A stretch of 64,000 nucleotides of DNA from Symploca sp. SIO3C6 (GTDB lineage Bacteria; Cyanobacteriota; Cyanobacteriia; Cyanobacteriales; Coleofasciculaceae). Shown one piece after another: positions 9,071 through 17,708 of this stretch. A program made the position numbers and the translations under genes. The notes beneath the pieces are model-generated. The model did no database searches, was not told where the DNA came from, and saw only the letters and a program-made list of their open reading frames with translations. Where the stretch lies: contig JAAHHJ010000020.1 in the NCBI GenBank assembly GCA_010692425.1, positions 1 through 64,000 of the forward strand, in the 5' to 3' direction. Each line of letters opens with the position of its first letter. Position 1 is the stretch's first letter.

Positions 9071-10315
9071 TCAGTGGTTAGATAGAATCAGACGCACTGA
9101 ACGATCACCGACAATGTAAGCGTGTAGCCAACTCAAAAGAATCAGCAAACGATTACGCCAATCAGGTAAGTAAACTAAATGCACAGCCAACCACATAAAC
9201 CAAGGTAAGAAACCTTTGAGTTGCAGAAAGCCAATTTTGCCCACCCCAGAATAGCAGCCAATAATAGCCAATCTACCCTTATTGAAATAGCTAAAAGGTT
9301 TGAGTTTTTGACCTCTAAGTTTCCTTTGAATATTCCTGGCAACAAAAACCCCCTCTTGGAGAGCTTCTGGGGCTACACCAGAAAGGGGCTTCTGGTTATG
9401 ATCAAGGTGAGCCAAGTCTCCAATAGCAAACACCTCCGGATATTTTGAAACTTGCAAACTAGGTAAAACCTGAATTTTGCCCTTGTGAGTTTGAGTTGGT
9501 ATCGATGAGCTGGTAGGAATCGTACCGGCCAATCCTACTGACCAAATTACCGTTGCTGCTGATAACCAGGTATTATCTTGCAGGCGTACACCATTAGCAC
9601 TGACTCGGCAAACTTTTGAGTTGAGCATCACTTGCACACCCAGTTGGCGTAGTCGGCGGTAAGTATACTTACCCAAAGACTGGGGAAACTCTGCTAACAA
9701 ACGCTCTCCAGATTGTAGAAGAATCAGGTTAACTTCATGAGGATTAAGTCGAGGGTAATCCTTTTGCAGAGAATCTAAGACTAACTCCACTAATGCTCCT
9801 GCTAATTCAACCCCCGTAGCACCACCACCGACAATGGCAATGGTCAATAATTGCTGTCGTTTAGCACCATCTAACTCATCTTCTGCCTTCTCAAAGCAAT
9901 GTATAATCTGGTTACGTAAACTCACAGCATCAGCAAGAGTTCGCAGGGGAAAAGCATGGTCAGCAGCTCCAGGAATACCAAAGAATTGGGTGCGACTACC
10001 AGTGGCTAAGATTAGGAAATCATAGGAGATTATACCCTCAGAAGTTTGTAATAACTTGGCGGCAAAATCAATCTCTTTAACCTCTGCTTGTAGAAATCTT
10101 GTATTATGAGAGCGCCGTAAAAGGTTACGGATAGGAATAGCTATTAGATCAGGACTTAATCCTGATGTAGCTACCTGATAGAGTAAGGGGACAAAAGTAT
10201 GGTAATTATCGCGGTTAATTAAGAGTACTTCTACCTCAGTCTCGGCTAAAGATTGGGCTGCTTGTAAGCCACCAAAACCAGCCCCAACAATAACTACACG
10301 AGTTTTCTTTTTCAT
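9071..10315 (-). CDS. ndb: Type II NAD(P)H:quinone oxidoreductase (NDH-2)
   Basis: This 414-residue flavoprotein oxidises NAD(P)H and reduces quinone without pumping protons. An FAD-binding GAGFGG motif sits at residues 11-16, a second dinucleotide motif (IVGGGATGVELAG) near 160-173, and the second FAD motif (VFAIGDLAHL) near 300. The C-terminus has the amphipathic, aromatic-rich stretch (LPWFMWLAVHLVYLPDWRNR) seen in NDH-2 for membrane attachment. It heads a same-strand run with DoxX (gap about 73 bases to the chosen start) and DCC genes. It is one of several paralogues usual in cyanobacteria; I cannot say which (ndbA, ndbB or ndbC). Confidence 0.92.
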   Translation of the reverse strand: MKKKTRVVIVGAGFGGLQAAQSLAETEVEVLLINRDNYHTFVPLLYQVATSGLSPDLIAIPIRNLLRRSHNTRFLQAEVKEIDFAAKLLQTSEGIISYDFLILATGSRTQFFGIPGAADHAFPLRTLADAVSLRNQIIHCFEKAEDELDGAKRQQLLTIAIVGGGATGVELAGALVELVLDSLQKDYPRLNPHEVNLILLQSGERLLAEFPQSLGKYTYRRLRQLGVQVMLNSKVCRVSANGVRLQDNTWLSAATVIWSVGLAGTIPTSSSIPTQTHKGKIQVLPSLQVSKYPEVFAIGDLAHLDHNQKPLSGVAPEALQEGVFVARNIQRKLRGQKLKPFSYFNKGRLAIIGCYSGVGKIGFLQLKGFLPWFMWLAVHLVYLPDWRNRLLILLSWLHAYIVGDRSVRLILSNH

Positions 10316-10645
10316 CGCGACTAAAGGGATTGATAGCTAGTTATAATGGTATTTATTGTAGGTTGAAAAATCATAATTTGCTCAATCACGTTTGTGCTAA
10401 CTGCTCCATTCCAGGAAGTCAGCACTTGCGTTTAGTCCTCCATATTTGCTCTTGTTGTTAGTTTTCTGCTATCTTTAGCAGCCTTCAATAAGTTGCTTTC
10501 AAAAAGTATACGCACTCACTGCTCGTTTGGATTCACTTTTTTGATGAGAGTATCTAGGGAGATTTAAAATTTTTGGCTATGGTAGCAAATTGCTCAATTT
10601 TACGGTGTATTGCTGCAAGAGCAGATGGAAGGGGGTAAGCGATGA

Positions 10646-10753
10646 TATAGCGCTACGCGCAAGGCTCCAGGGCAGAAGGTAGAAGGCAGAAGGGGTGAAT
10701 TTGACAAACTTTTAGCGATTTAGCTTGTCCTAACCTTAATACGTACTGCTATA
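10646..10753 (-). repeat. Dispersed 93-108 bp inverted-repeat element, copy A
   Basis: The ends are near-inverted repeats: TATAGCAGTACG at one end and CGTAGCGCTATA at the other. Two more copies lie on the opposite strand at 33713-33820 and 50164-50256. The conserved core includes TATTAAGGTTA, GACAAGCTAAATCGCTAGAA and CCTTCTGCC tracts. With no coding capacity, it behaves like a miniature inverted-repeat or REP-type element. The flanking gap (10316-11010) contains no gene that I can see. Confidence 0.85.
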
Positions 10754-10801
10754 CTTGTTTTGCTTGCGCCTAACTCATATTGTTAGCTCACGCAACCCAT
10801 A

Positions 10802-10817
10802 AGGGCTTGCTGAATAA
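10802..10817 (+). repeat. Possible insertion-sequence end remnant
   Basis: AGGGCTTGCTGAATAA resembles transposon terminal repeats. A one-mismatch copy occurs inverted at 50304-50319. Both lie 48-49 bases from a copy of the 93-108 bp element, but no transposase gene is adjacent. Treat it as tentative. Confidence 0.35.
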
Positions 10818-11010
10818 ATCGACTTTACGTTTTATATTTCAATGCTTATAAGGAATCTTCGTAGTAGTTGTTAGAGGAATGTAGGTTAAAATATTTTCTA
10901 AATTTCAAACAAATAATTTTCTATTGTAAATAGTAGCGATCGTAAAATATTCTAAGTCTTACTGATATTCTTTGTGATCAGAGTTATAGTAAACAATGCC
11001 CATCCTAAGA

Positions 11011-12252
11011 TTACTGAATACTACCTGCTGCTAATACTTGCTCAACTGTTAGCGAAAGTTCGGTAAGTGTCTCAGAAACAAGAGATTGATTAACAATAAA
11101 ATTAGTTTCTTCATACAATCCCTCATTTAGTAACAGCAGTGTTATTTGATGTTCTTTGGGGTCAACAATCCAGTATTCAGGAATCTCTAAAGCTGCATAT
11201 TCTGAGCGTTTATATCGATAATCTCGCTTCACCGATTCTGGAGAGACTACTTCAACTGCTAATAAAGGAGGCGTTTGACAAACCGCCGACTGATCCAAAA
11301 ATTCTCTTACCTGCTCCGCCGTCACTACATAGACATCTGCTAAGCGCGACTTGCGCCAACCCGTGCGAATCCCTGCTTCTCGAAAACATAGCCAAGGCAA
11401 CTGCAAACGAGAAATTTCTTGGTCTAATGATCGCTCAAGGTATTTGGTAATCAGCAAATGTCTAAAGGTTGGCGGATTCACTAATTCCAATCTCCCGTCT
11501 ACTAATTCATAGCGATTATCCGTGCCATCGTCATAGTTAAGGTACTCTTCAAAACTCAATAAATCTTCTGTTGCCCAGTCTTTTTGAACAGTTCCTGTAC
11601 TTCGGGAAAGTTCCTTGACGATGCCATCAATGCCATTTGGACTGGTTTGATCTTTGCCTAACTTTCTTTTTCCCAGTGTCCATTGAAACAGCCCGTCATC
11701 TTTCTCAGTTTCTTCTGGTGCGTCATAATCTTTGAGAACTCTATTGAGAAAACGATCAGGATCTTCTCCCCTTTTGCTACAAGTCCAATCTAACCAAGTT
11801 GATAGATATTTCCTGCGATTGCGTCGGGTACGACGAGGTTTAGCTACATAAGAAAGTGTGATTTCAATTAGAATGTCAAACCCTTCCCCTTGAAGTAGGA
11901 AATTTTCTGGCACTTTTACTTGGTAAACCTTAGCTTGTCGAGCTTTAATATGTTCTAACCCCCTAGTTGTTAGCGTTACACGATTTGGGGAATTACCCAG
12001 AGCGCGATCGATATCTGGAATTTCATAACCCATAGTCCGAATGGCATGATAGAGTTCCTTAGGATCCAAACTATTCGTCCACGCTGGTAAACGTGCTGAT
12101 TGAACAATGAGAGCGCGGTAAAGTAGTGTGCTTTCTTCAGGAAATGCTGCTTCTAAAGCAGCAACAATATGTGTGACTTTAGGAGCGGCAAATGATGTCC
12201 CTACAGTATCAGCACTAACAGTTTTACCACCATCACGGGTTGAACGAATCAA
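11011..12252 (-). pseudogene. Chimera: subtilase C-terminal part fused to a full Uma2 domain
   Basis: Residues 1-227 match the end of a subtilisin-like S8 peptidase: the active-site serine lies in GTSFAAPK (Ser20), followed by typical C-terminal sequence. The Asp and His catalytic regions are absent. From about residue 229 (LSFEEYLNYDDG, RYELVDGRLELVNPP) to the end there is a near-complete Uma2 (DUF820) PD-(D/E)XK-type domain, with LADVYVV, LLAVEVVSP and IPEYWIVDP. The frame is open across the join. A TTG at 12252 is the only visible start. The 20-base overlap with the out-of-frame subtilase N-terminus at 12233-12640 indicates an internal deletion of the protease. The Uma2 half could still be made as a protein, so it may not be wholly dead. 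Confidence 0.8.
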
Positions 12253-12640
12253 TGAATTGCTGAATCTTTTTTCTGAGTTCCGAAAGCCCTATATCTGCCG
12301 ATGCTCCAATAATGTAACCCTTCTCTAGATCAGCAACAAGCTCAATCCCAAAACTTTTCAGGTTATCTGGGTCAAATGAACTAGGATCTACTTGCAAAAT
12401 GAATGAAACGGCATCTGGAAGCTCAGACTTACCCTCTTCCTTGCGCTTTTTACGTTCTGTTTCCCAATTTGAGATAATAGATGAAATGGAAGACTTTAGC
12501 TTGCTTCCGTGTCCTCCTGCATTGCCTCGATTAGCCAAAGTTATTTCAGAGACTTTGCCTCCACCTCCTGGAGGTTTAGCAGTCCCTTGATTTGTTAAAC
12601 GTAGGGGTAAATGAGAAAATTGATTTGATCGCTCAGACAT
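12233..12640 (-). pseudogene. Subtilase N-terminal fragment, partner of the AAA ATPase
   Basis: This 135-residue frame starts with an ATG overlapping the end of the AAA ATPase gene by 8 bases, a translationally coupled arrangement. It has a Gly-rich segment (KPPGGGGK) and a prodomain-like region (VSFILQVDPSSF, SFGIELVADLEKGYIIGAS, LSELRKKIQQFID) that I relate to AAA-associated S8 peptidases. It stops just where the catalytic domain should begin. The remainder of the enzyme resumes in another frame (11011-12252) already at the serine motif, so several hundred catalytic residues appear lost. Alone it cannot be an active protease. Confidence 0.72.
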
Positions 12641-13697
12641 GAAAAGCTATAACGTCTTTGATAGATGCCTCTAAGTGTTCTTGGATGACAAGTTCTTCCC
12701 GATCAAGGATGGCGCGTTTGGCAGCATCTTGAGCAACTCGAACAATCTGCGCAGCTGAAAGTTTATCGAGTTTCTGGACTATCATTTCCCAGTTGATTAA
12801 GCCAACCTCAATTGAGGAAAGTGTCTGTTTTAATATAGCCTCGATTTCTGCTGCTGTAGGTTTTGGCACCTCGATTACATCATCAAATCGTCGCCATACG
12901 GCTTCATCCAGAAATTTAGTTAGGTTTGTGGCAGCAACAAGCAATCCATTTGAGGCTTCGTACTCATCAAGTAACTGTAAAAAAGTGTTAACAACGCGCT
13001 TAATTTCTCCTACTTCCTGAACGTCTTCCCGTGATTTAGCGATCGCATCACATTCATCAATAAACAACAAACAAGGAGTTTGAGATGCTGTTTCAAATAC
13101 TTCGCGCAAATTCGTTGCAGTTTCTCCCAAAAAGGAAGAAACCATGGCATCAAAGCGTACTTTTACCAGAGTTATTCCTGTATTCCAAGCTAGACGTTCA
13201 GCTCCCATTGTTTTGCCGCACCCAGGAGTACCATAAAGTAGAATTTTTTGGCGGTAGCGTAAACCGTGATGAGCTAGTCTGTCACGCGCAACATATTCTC
13301 TTTCAATACGGCGGAAACGATCTTCGACAAGATCCGAAAGAATCATGTGATGTCGTAAACGCTCTCTAGGAATCGTAACAATGAAAGGATGCTTAAAACG
13401 CTGCTTACTGGACAGTAAGGTTAGGGAGTGAGTATCAGGTTTCTTTGAAACAGCATTGCTAGAAGGTAATTTATGAATTACATCACGAGATATTTCAGGT
13501 GAGAGCGCAGGCATCTCAGGAGGAATATGGCGCGATTGACGCCTGCTTTTGTGGGCTATATTTTCGAGTTGTTCAGCAAGGATGGTATGTCCTTTTTTAC
13601 GTTCATCCTCGACGACTACAGATAGCATACTTTGGATCGCCGTTTGATCTTCGCTAGCGATCGCTCTAAATAGCCGTTTAAGCAACTCTCCTTTCAT
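12633..13697 (-). CDS. AAA+ ATPase of an ATPase-subtilase gene pair
   Basis: A 354-residue protein. An N-terminal helical region (about 1-60) precedes a classical AAA+ domain with Walker A GTPGCGKT at 156-163, Walker B LLFIDECD at 210-217, a sensor-type ATNLTKFLD and an arginine-finger-like RRFD. It closely resembles the proteasome/FtsH-type AAA core. Directly downstream, with 8-base overlap, is a broken S8 peptidase. In intact loci this pair is expected to work as an ATP-dependent protease or conflict-type system; here the partner has lost its catalytic centre. The ATPase frame itself looks complete. Function is unknown. Confidence 0.88.
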   Translation of the reverse strand: MKGELLKRLFRAIASEDQTAIQSMLSVVVEDERKKGHTILAEQLENIAHKSRRQSRHIPPEMPALSPEISRDVIHKLPSSNAVSKKPDTHSLTLLSSKQRFKHPFIVTIPRERLRHHMILSDLVEDRFRRIEREYVARDRLAHHGLRYRQKILLYGTPGCGKTMGAERLAWNTGITLVKVRFDAMVSSFLGETATNLREVFETASQTPCLLFIDECDAIAKSREDVQEVGEIKRVVNTFLQLLDEYEASNGLLVAATNLTKFLDEAVWRRFDDVIEVPKPTAAEIEAILKQTLSSIEVGLINWEMIVQKLDKLSAAQIVRVAQDAAKRAILDREELVIQEHLEASIKDVIAFHV

Positions 13698-13937
13698 TTT
13701 GCCAATCTACTCTGCTATAGTACTATTGTACTACAAAGTGTGGTGCTGGGCATGATTGATCTTAAATACACGATTCCCTGTTATCTTACATTGCTGTTCA
13801 GAAGATCAATGGAAACAAAGATTTGAATCGTCATTCTAATTATCGCAGCAGCCTATTACTAAGTTTCATAGCAGTTTTCATTTGAATAAATTACAACACC
13901 TCTTAGCTCTCGGATAAAAGTCGATCCAGAAGAATAA

Positions 13938-14024
13938 TTTCTCCCCCTCTCCCCTTCTCCCCTTCTCCCCTTCTCCCCTTCTCCCCTTCTTCCCTTCTCC
14001 CCTTCTCCCCCTCTCCCTTCAAAA
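13938..14024. repeat. Pyrimidine-rich CTCCCCTT-type tandem repeat
   Basis: Runs of CTCCCCTT and CTCCCCCT form the complement of the GGGGAGA family. A minus-strand frame across it (13859-14149) reads EGEKGRRGEGEKG-type sequence, but I see no ribosome site or family match, so I do not call a gene. The region from 13698 to the tRNA at 14156 otherwise holds nothing recognised. Confidence 0.85.
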
Positions 14025-14155
14025 AGCTGTACTTCACTCAATTGAAAAAGGCTATCAGAACCCATTTTCGCGAACCTTGCCAAATATAGCCTCAAGACTC
14101 CGATGAATTCCGATGTTCCGACATTGCGACAATACTCACTAAAATGCATTTAAGA

Positions 14156-14227
14156 AGCGGATGATGGGACTCGAACCCACGACATTCAGCTTGGGAAGCT
14201 GACGTTCTACCACTGAACTACACCCGC
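14156..14227 (-). tRNA. tRNA-Gly (anticodon CCC)
   Basis: On the minus strand the sequence folds as a standard tRNA: seven-base acceptor stem GCGGGTG/CATCCGC (one G-T pair), a D-arm with AGTTCAGTGGTAGAAC, anticodon stem TCAGC/GCTGA with loop TTCCCAA, and T-loop GTTCGAGTC. The anticodon read from the loop is CCC, which decodes GGG glycine codons. The discriminator base is T. The 3' CCA is not encoded, which is common in cyanobacteria. Confidence 0.96.
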
Positions 14228-14590
14228 ATATTGAAGGTTAATTATTCAAGCTGAGATACCAAATCTACAAAAATTTAACAGGGCTCCGCTAGATTATAGA
14301 CTTTAATTATAGCAATTATCGTTTAAGTGAGGTAGATCTAAGCTTTTCAATAGTTCCCCATTAAAAAGAGTTAGCAAGATTCTGTTGCATCCTGATAGAT
14401 TAGAAGCATTATCACTTTTGTCTGCGCCCAAGGTCACAGCTGAGCGCCTGCCGTTTCTGCTTTGATGACCTAAGACCCAAAACTCTTGAGGAGAAAAGCT
14501 CTCAAACCATAATACACATCTACGAAAACCCTTAACGCAATTTAGTAGCACCCTCAACAGATTGCTTTGAAGCACAAGTGGGTACCAAGA

Positions 14591-15478
14591 ATGTTTAATG
14601 CCACGGAAATCTTAATTGACGCTTTCGTTCAAAAACTTCGAGAAGGCTATCGCCGTACTTACGGTGGGCTAAAAACCGATAACGAAGATATTATTGCCTG
14701 GGCTGGGAGCATGGCAATGGAAAATATTGCCAACAGCGACGCCCTCTATCATAATGTCGAACATTCCATCCTCGTCACCTTAGTGGGACAGGAGGTTTTG
14801 CGGGGTAAGCATATCCGCGAGGGCGGAGTAACTGCTGATGACTGGCTGCACTTTATCATTTCTTTGGTTTGCCATGAAATCGGCTATGTCAAAGGTGTGT
14901 GTCGCGCTGATCGAGAGGCAGAAAGAATGTATGCTACTGGAGAAGATGACAAAATGGTTTATCTTTCACCAGGAGCTACAGATGCTTCCTTAACTCCTTA
15001 CCATGTAAGTCGGGCAAAGTTGTTTATTGATGAAAGGTTTGGTGGTCACAAGCTCATCGACTCGGAATTGATTAAACGCAACATAGAACTAACTCGTTTT
15101 CCACTGCCGCAAGTGGGGGATCATTTAGAGACTCTCAGTTACCCCGGCTTGATTCGGGCTTCTAACTTGATTGGTCAAATGAGTGATCCTCGCTATCTTA
15201 AGAAGGTAAATGCTCTCTACTACGAGTTTGAAGAAACCGGAATTAATCAAGCTTTTGGATACAAAAATCCTACTGATTTGCGACAGAGCTATTCAAAATT
15301 TTACTGGGAAGGTGTCTTTCCCTACATCAAGAATGCCCTTAGTTATCTACAGCTAACACAGCAGGGCAAACAAATTATTGCCAACCTCTACTCCAATGTG
15401 TTTGTTATCGAACATGACAACTATCCACAGGAGCAAAGACAAAAAGACAAATCCAATCAAAACTCTCTAACAGCATGA
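14591..15478 (+). CDS. HD-domain-type metal-dependent phosphohydrolase
   Basis: I chose the ATG at 14591 (a TTG 24 bases upstream is less likely), giving 295 residues. Predicted metal ligands are visible: HNVEH at 54-58 and CHEIGY at 94-99. The protein is all-helical in pattern, as HD proteins are, which typically hydrolyse nucleotides or phosphate esters. Odd feature: the doublet that names the family (His-Asp) is His-Glu here (H95-E96). Its stop overlaps the start of the OppC-like permease by four bases (ATGA), so the two genes are translationally coupled. The substrate is unknown. Confidence 0.82.
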   Translation: MFNATEILIDAFVQKLREGYRRTYGGLKTDNEDIIAWAGSMAMENIANSDALYHNVEHSILVTLVGQEVLRGKHIREGGVTADDWLHFIISLVCHEIGYVKGVCRADREAERMYATGEDDKMVYLSPGATDASLTPYHVSRAKLFIDERFGGHKLIDSELIKRNIELTRFPLPQVGDHLETLSYPGLIRASNLIGQMSDPRYLKKVNALYYEFEETGINQAFGYKNPTDLRQSYSKFYWEGVFPYIKNALSYLQLTQQGKQIIANLYSNVFVIEHDNYPQEQRQKDKSNQNSLTA

Positions 15479-16593
15479 ACTGGTGGCAAAAACTTAAAAA
15501 GAATCCCCTTGCACGTTTTGGTGCATTGCTGCTTTTAATTTTTTACGTGAGTGTGATTGCGGCTGATTTTGTAGCACCGTATGATCCTTATAGTTCCCAA
15601 GCAGATGGTTCACTGCTGCCACCCACCAGGATTTACTGGCGTAACCAGCAGACTAATCAATTTATCGGACCTCACGTCTATCCTACAACTCAAGGTCCGA
15701 CTGATTTAGAGACGGGCAACCGCCCGTCTCTGGTAGACTTGGAGAAGCCCTCGCCAGTCAGGTTTTTTGTTAAGGGTTCAGAGTACAAACTATTTCGGCT
15801 TAGTCTGCCACTACCGCCAAAGTTTGAGGAGGTAGAGTTGTTTGCTGGCATTCCTTGGGATAGGCATCTCTTTGGCACCGTCGGCGAAGCCAAATTAAAT
15901 ATACTAGGTACAGATGAGCAAGCTCGTGACCAATTTAGTCGCCTGGTGTATGGAGGTCGAATCAGTCTTAGTATTGGTTTAGTGGGAATTTCTATTTCTT
16001 TTCCCCTTGGTCTTCTAATCGGCGGAATTTCTGGCTATTTCGGAGGTTGGATAGATGGCTTGCTGATGCGCCTGGTAGAAGTACTGATGACGATTCCGAC
16101 AATTTACCTACTGGTGGCGCTGGCAGCTGTGCTACCGCCAGGATTGACTAGCGCCCAACGATTTTTGTTAATTGTCTTAATTACTTCCTTAGTTAGTTGG
16201 TCCGGATTAGCGCGGGTGATTCGAGGACAGGTGTTATCGATTAAAGAGCGTGAATTTGTCCAGGCATCAAAGGCAATGGGGGCAAAGCCATTTTACATTA
16301 TTATTCGCCATGTTTTGCCCCAGACGGCTAGCTATGTAATTATTTCGGCAACCCTGGCTGTCCCTAGCTTTATTGTTGCCGAATCAGTGCTAAGCTTAAT
16401 TGGACTTGGTATTCAGCAGCCAGATCCCTCTTGGGGCAATTTACTTTCTCTGGCAACCAATGCTTCAATTCTCGTGCTACAACCTTGGTTGATTTGGCCC
16501 CCAGCAGTAGTGATTATTCTGACAGTGTTATCGTTTAACTTGCTGGGAGATGGTTTGCGAGATGCTCTTGATCCTCGCAGTTTCCAGCGCTAG
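15475..16593 (+). CDS. OppC/DppC-type ABC transporter permease
   Basis: This 372-residue inner-membrane permease belongs to the peptide/nickel ABC importers. After an N-terminal transmembrane anchor (residues 12-32) comes a long periplasmic insertion, then the binding-protein-dependent transport domain with the EAA-type loop (EREFVQASKAMGAKPFYII) near residue 260-280 that contacts the ATPase. No OppB, ATPase or binding protein is adjacent, so partners must lie elsewhere. The gene is coupled to the preceding HD-type hydrolase by a 4-base overlap. Odd feature: the periplasmic loop contains a translated palindrome (15708-15731). Confidence 0.9.
   Translation: MNWWQKLKKNPLARFGALLLLIFYVSVIAADFVAPYDPYSSQADGSLLPPTRIYWRNQQTNQFIGPHVYPTTQGPTDLETGNRPSLVDLEKPSPVRFFVKGSEYKLFRLSLPLPPKFEEVELFAGIPWDRHLFGTVGEAKLNILGTDEQARDQFSRLVYGGRISLSIGLVGISISFPLGLLIGGISGYFGGWIDGLLMRLVEVLMTIPTIYLLVALAAVLPPGLTSAQRFLLIVLITSLVSWSGLARVIRGQVLSIKEREFVQASKAMGAKPFYIIIRHVLPQTASYVIISATLAVPSFIVAESVLSLIGLGIQQPDPSWGNLLSLATNASILVLQPWLIWPPAVVIILTVLSFNLLGDGLRDALDPRSFQR
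15708..15731. repeat. Palindrome inserted in the OppC-like coding sequence
   Basis: AGAGACGGGC-AACC-GCCCGTCTCT is a perfect 10-bp stem with a 4-base loop, placed inside the reading frame around residues 78-86 (ETGNRPS). It resembles the GAGACG/CGTCTC-type interspersed palindromes described in filamentous cyanobacteria. The frame is not disturbed. Confidence 0.8.
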
Positions 16594-16602
16594 TTTTTTG
16601 TT

Positions 16603-16662
16603 GAGGCTCATGGTTCATTGCTCATGGTTCATAGGCTAATAAACAATGAACTATGAACTCTC
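16603..16662. repeat. Heptamer-type repeat (GGTTCAT/GCTCATG)
   Basis: Variants of GTTCATTGCTCAT and their complement (AACAATGAACTATGAAC) lie between two convergent gene ends. Copies of the same loose 7-base family occur near 20216, 26368-26465, 46630 and 49246. These resemble the short tandem repeated sequences known from cyanobacterial genomes. Confidence 0.7.
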
Positions 16663-17334
16663 AACTTTATTGAGGAGGAGTGTTTCCGTCATCGACGCTA
16701 AATGCTCCAGCCTCAGTTTTAGTTCCTGAGCGCGTTTTTTGTAGTTTAGCTTCCGTGCTAGTGCGGCACGGGCTAGATCCTCCCGGTTATTGTTCAGAGC
16801 TTTCATCGCTACTTGCTCCCAAGTATTGATCTCCTGAAGTGAGTGTTTATATTGGGGTTGTGTATCATCCCACACTACCTTAATATCAGCTAAGGCTTTG
16901 TTTAATAACTTGGTTGAATCATTCCGATTTGCTCCCTCAAATGCTTGTTTTAAGGGTTGGGATAAATTCTCTGTTTTGATCTTAGTAGTCAACGGCAGAA
17001 AATCTCTAATTTGCCGACTATCACTGACGCCAGTTTTGCACCAAGTAGCAAAGTGTTCACAGTTATTGAACAGCAGATTGTATTTTCTCTCCCCTAATCG
17101 GCTTTTGGCACGCTGAATCACCACATTTGGGATATAACAAACCTGATAATTTCTGGCATAGATTTTTCTGCCTTGAGCAAAAGTATCCACAGAGGTGCAT
17201 GCAACCATCTCGTAATCCTTAAGCTTGCGGTAGTGGATAACATGGCCGTCTCCACAGTCAATACCATGATGCTGATAGACAGCCTGAAGTTGAAGATAGG
17301 GTCGAATGACGTAGATTTGATCCCCTCGCGCCAT
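16651..17334 (-). CDS. LRAT-domain protein with PspA-like C-terminal helix
   Basis: The N-terminal half (about 1-110) fits the LRAT/NlpC-P60-like acyltransferase fold: HHGIDCGDGHVIHY gives the conserved His (22/23), and NCEHFATWC at 91-99 holds the catalytic Cys92. These are the residues used by lecithin:retinol acyltransferase-type enzymes to form an acyl-thioester from lipid. The C-terminal part (about 165-225) has a PspA/IM30-like coiled-coil pattern (AMKALNNNREDLARAALARK). The combination suggests a membrane-associated lipid enzyme or stress protein; this is inference. It is transcribed toward the OppC-like gene, convergent with it, with no same-strand neighbour. Confidence 0.8.
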   Translation of the reverse strand: MARGDQIYVIRPYLQLQAVYQHHGIDCGDGHVIHYRKLKDYEMVACTSVDTFAQGRKIYARNYQVCYIPNVVIQRAKSRLGERKYNLLFNNCEHFATWCKTGVSDSRQIRDFLPLTTKIKTENLSQPLKQAFEGANRNDSTKLLNKALADIKVVWDDTQPQYKHSLQEINTWEQVAMKALNNNREDLARAALARKLNYKKRAQELKLRLEHLASMTETLLLNKVESS

Positions 17335-17708
17335 ACTTGCCTCTAATGATTGTTATTGTTACTTTTGGTCTTGCCGACGGCAAGTTTTCTGGTGATATCG
17401 ATATCTTTTTAAGAAAAAAACAAAATTAACTAGATTTCTGGGGGAAAACTAGCCTTACTTTCAGCTGATTCTCAGACAACCAGCTTAGTCTTATAACCAT
17501 GAACTCAATGATGGATATATGAGGTTAGCTCACTTCCTAGTCACAAAGCTGATGGCAGAGCTTTCCCTAGAGTTTGATTATATTGTGGCAAAACTGGTGG
17601 ATTAACTGATGGCTTAATTAGTTTTCCCCTAGGAGATACTTTGTTAAATGAAAACTCTTATCCATCATATCATTAAGTCGATCCCGCTCAACTGCATGAG
17701 GCGAAGCC
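17335..17708. other. Intergenic region between divergent genes
   Basis: This gap separates the divergent LRAT-type and TVP38-type genes and must hold both promoters. I see the palindrome GATATCGATATC near 17396-17407 and no open frame worth calling. Confidence 0.5.

Noticed and set aside
13859-14149. 96-residue frame on the minus strand with EGEKGRRGEG repeats
   Set aside because: It is created by the purine-rich repeat; no ribosome site, family match or clear start.
14303-14575. 90-residue minus-strand frame before the HD gene
   Set aside because: Overlaps the upstream region of the plus-strand gene and shows no recognisable protein features.
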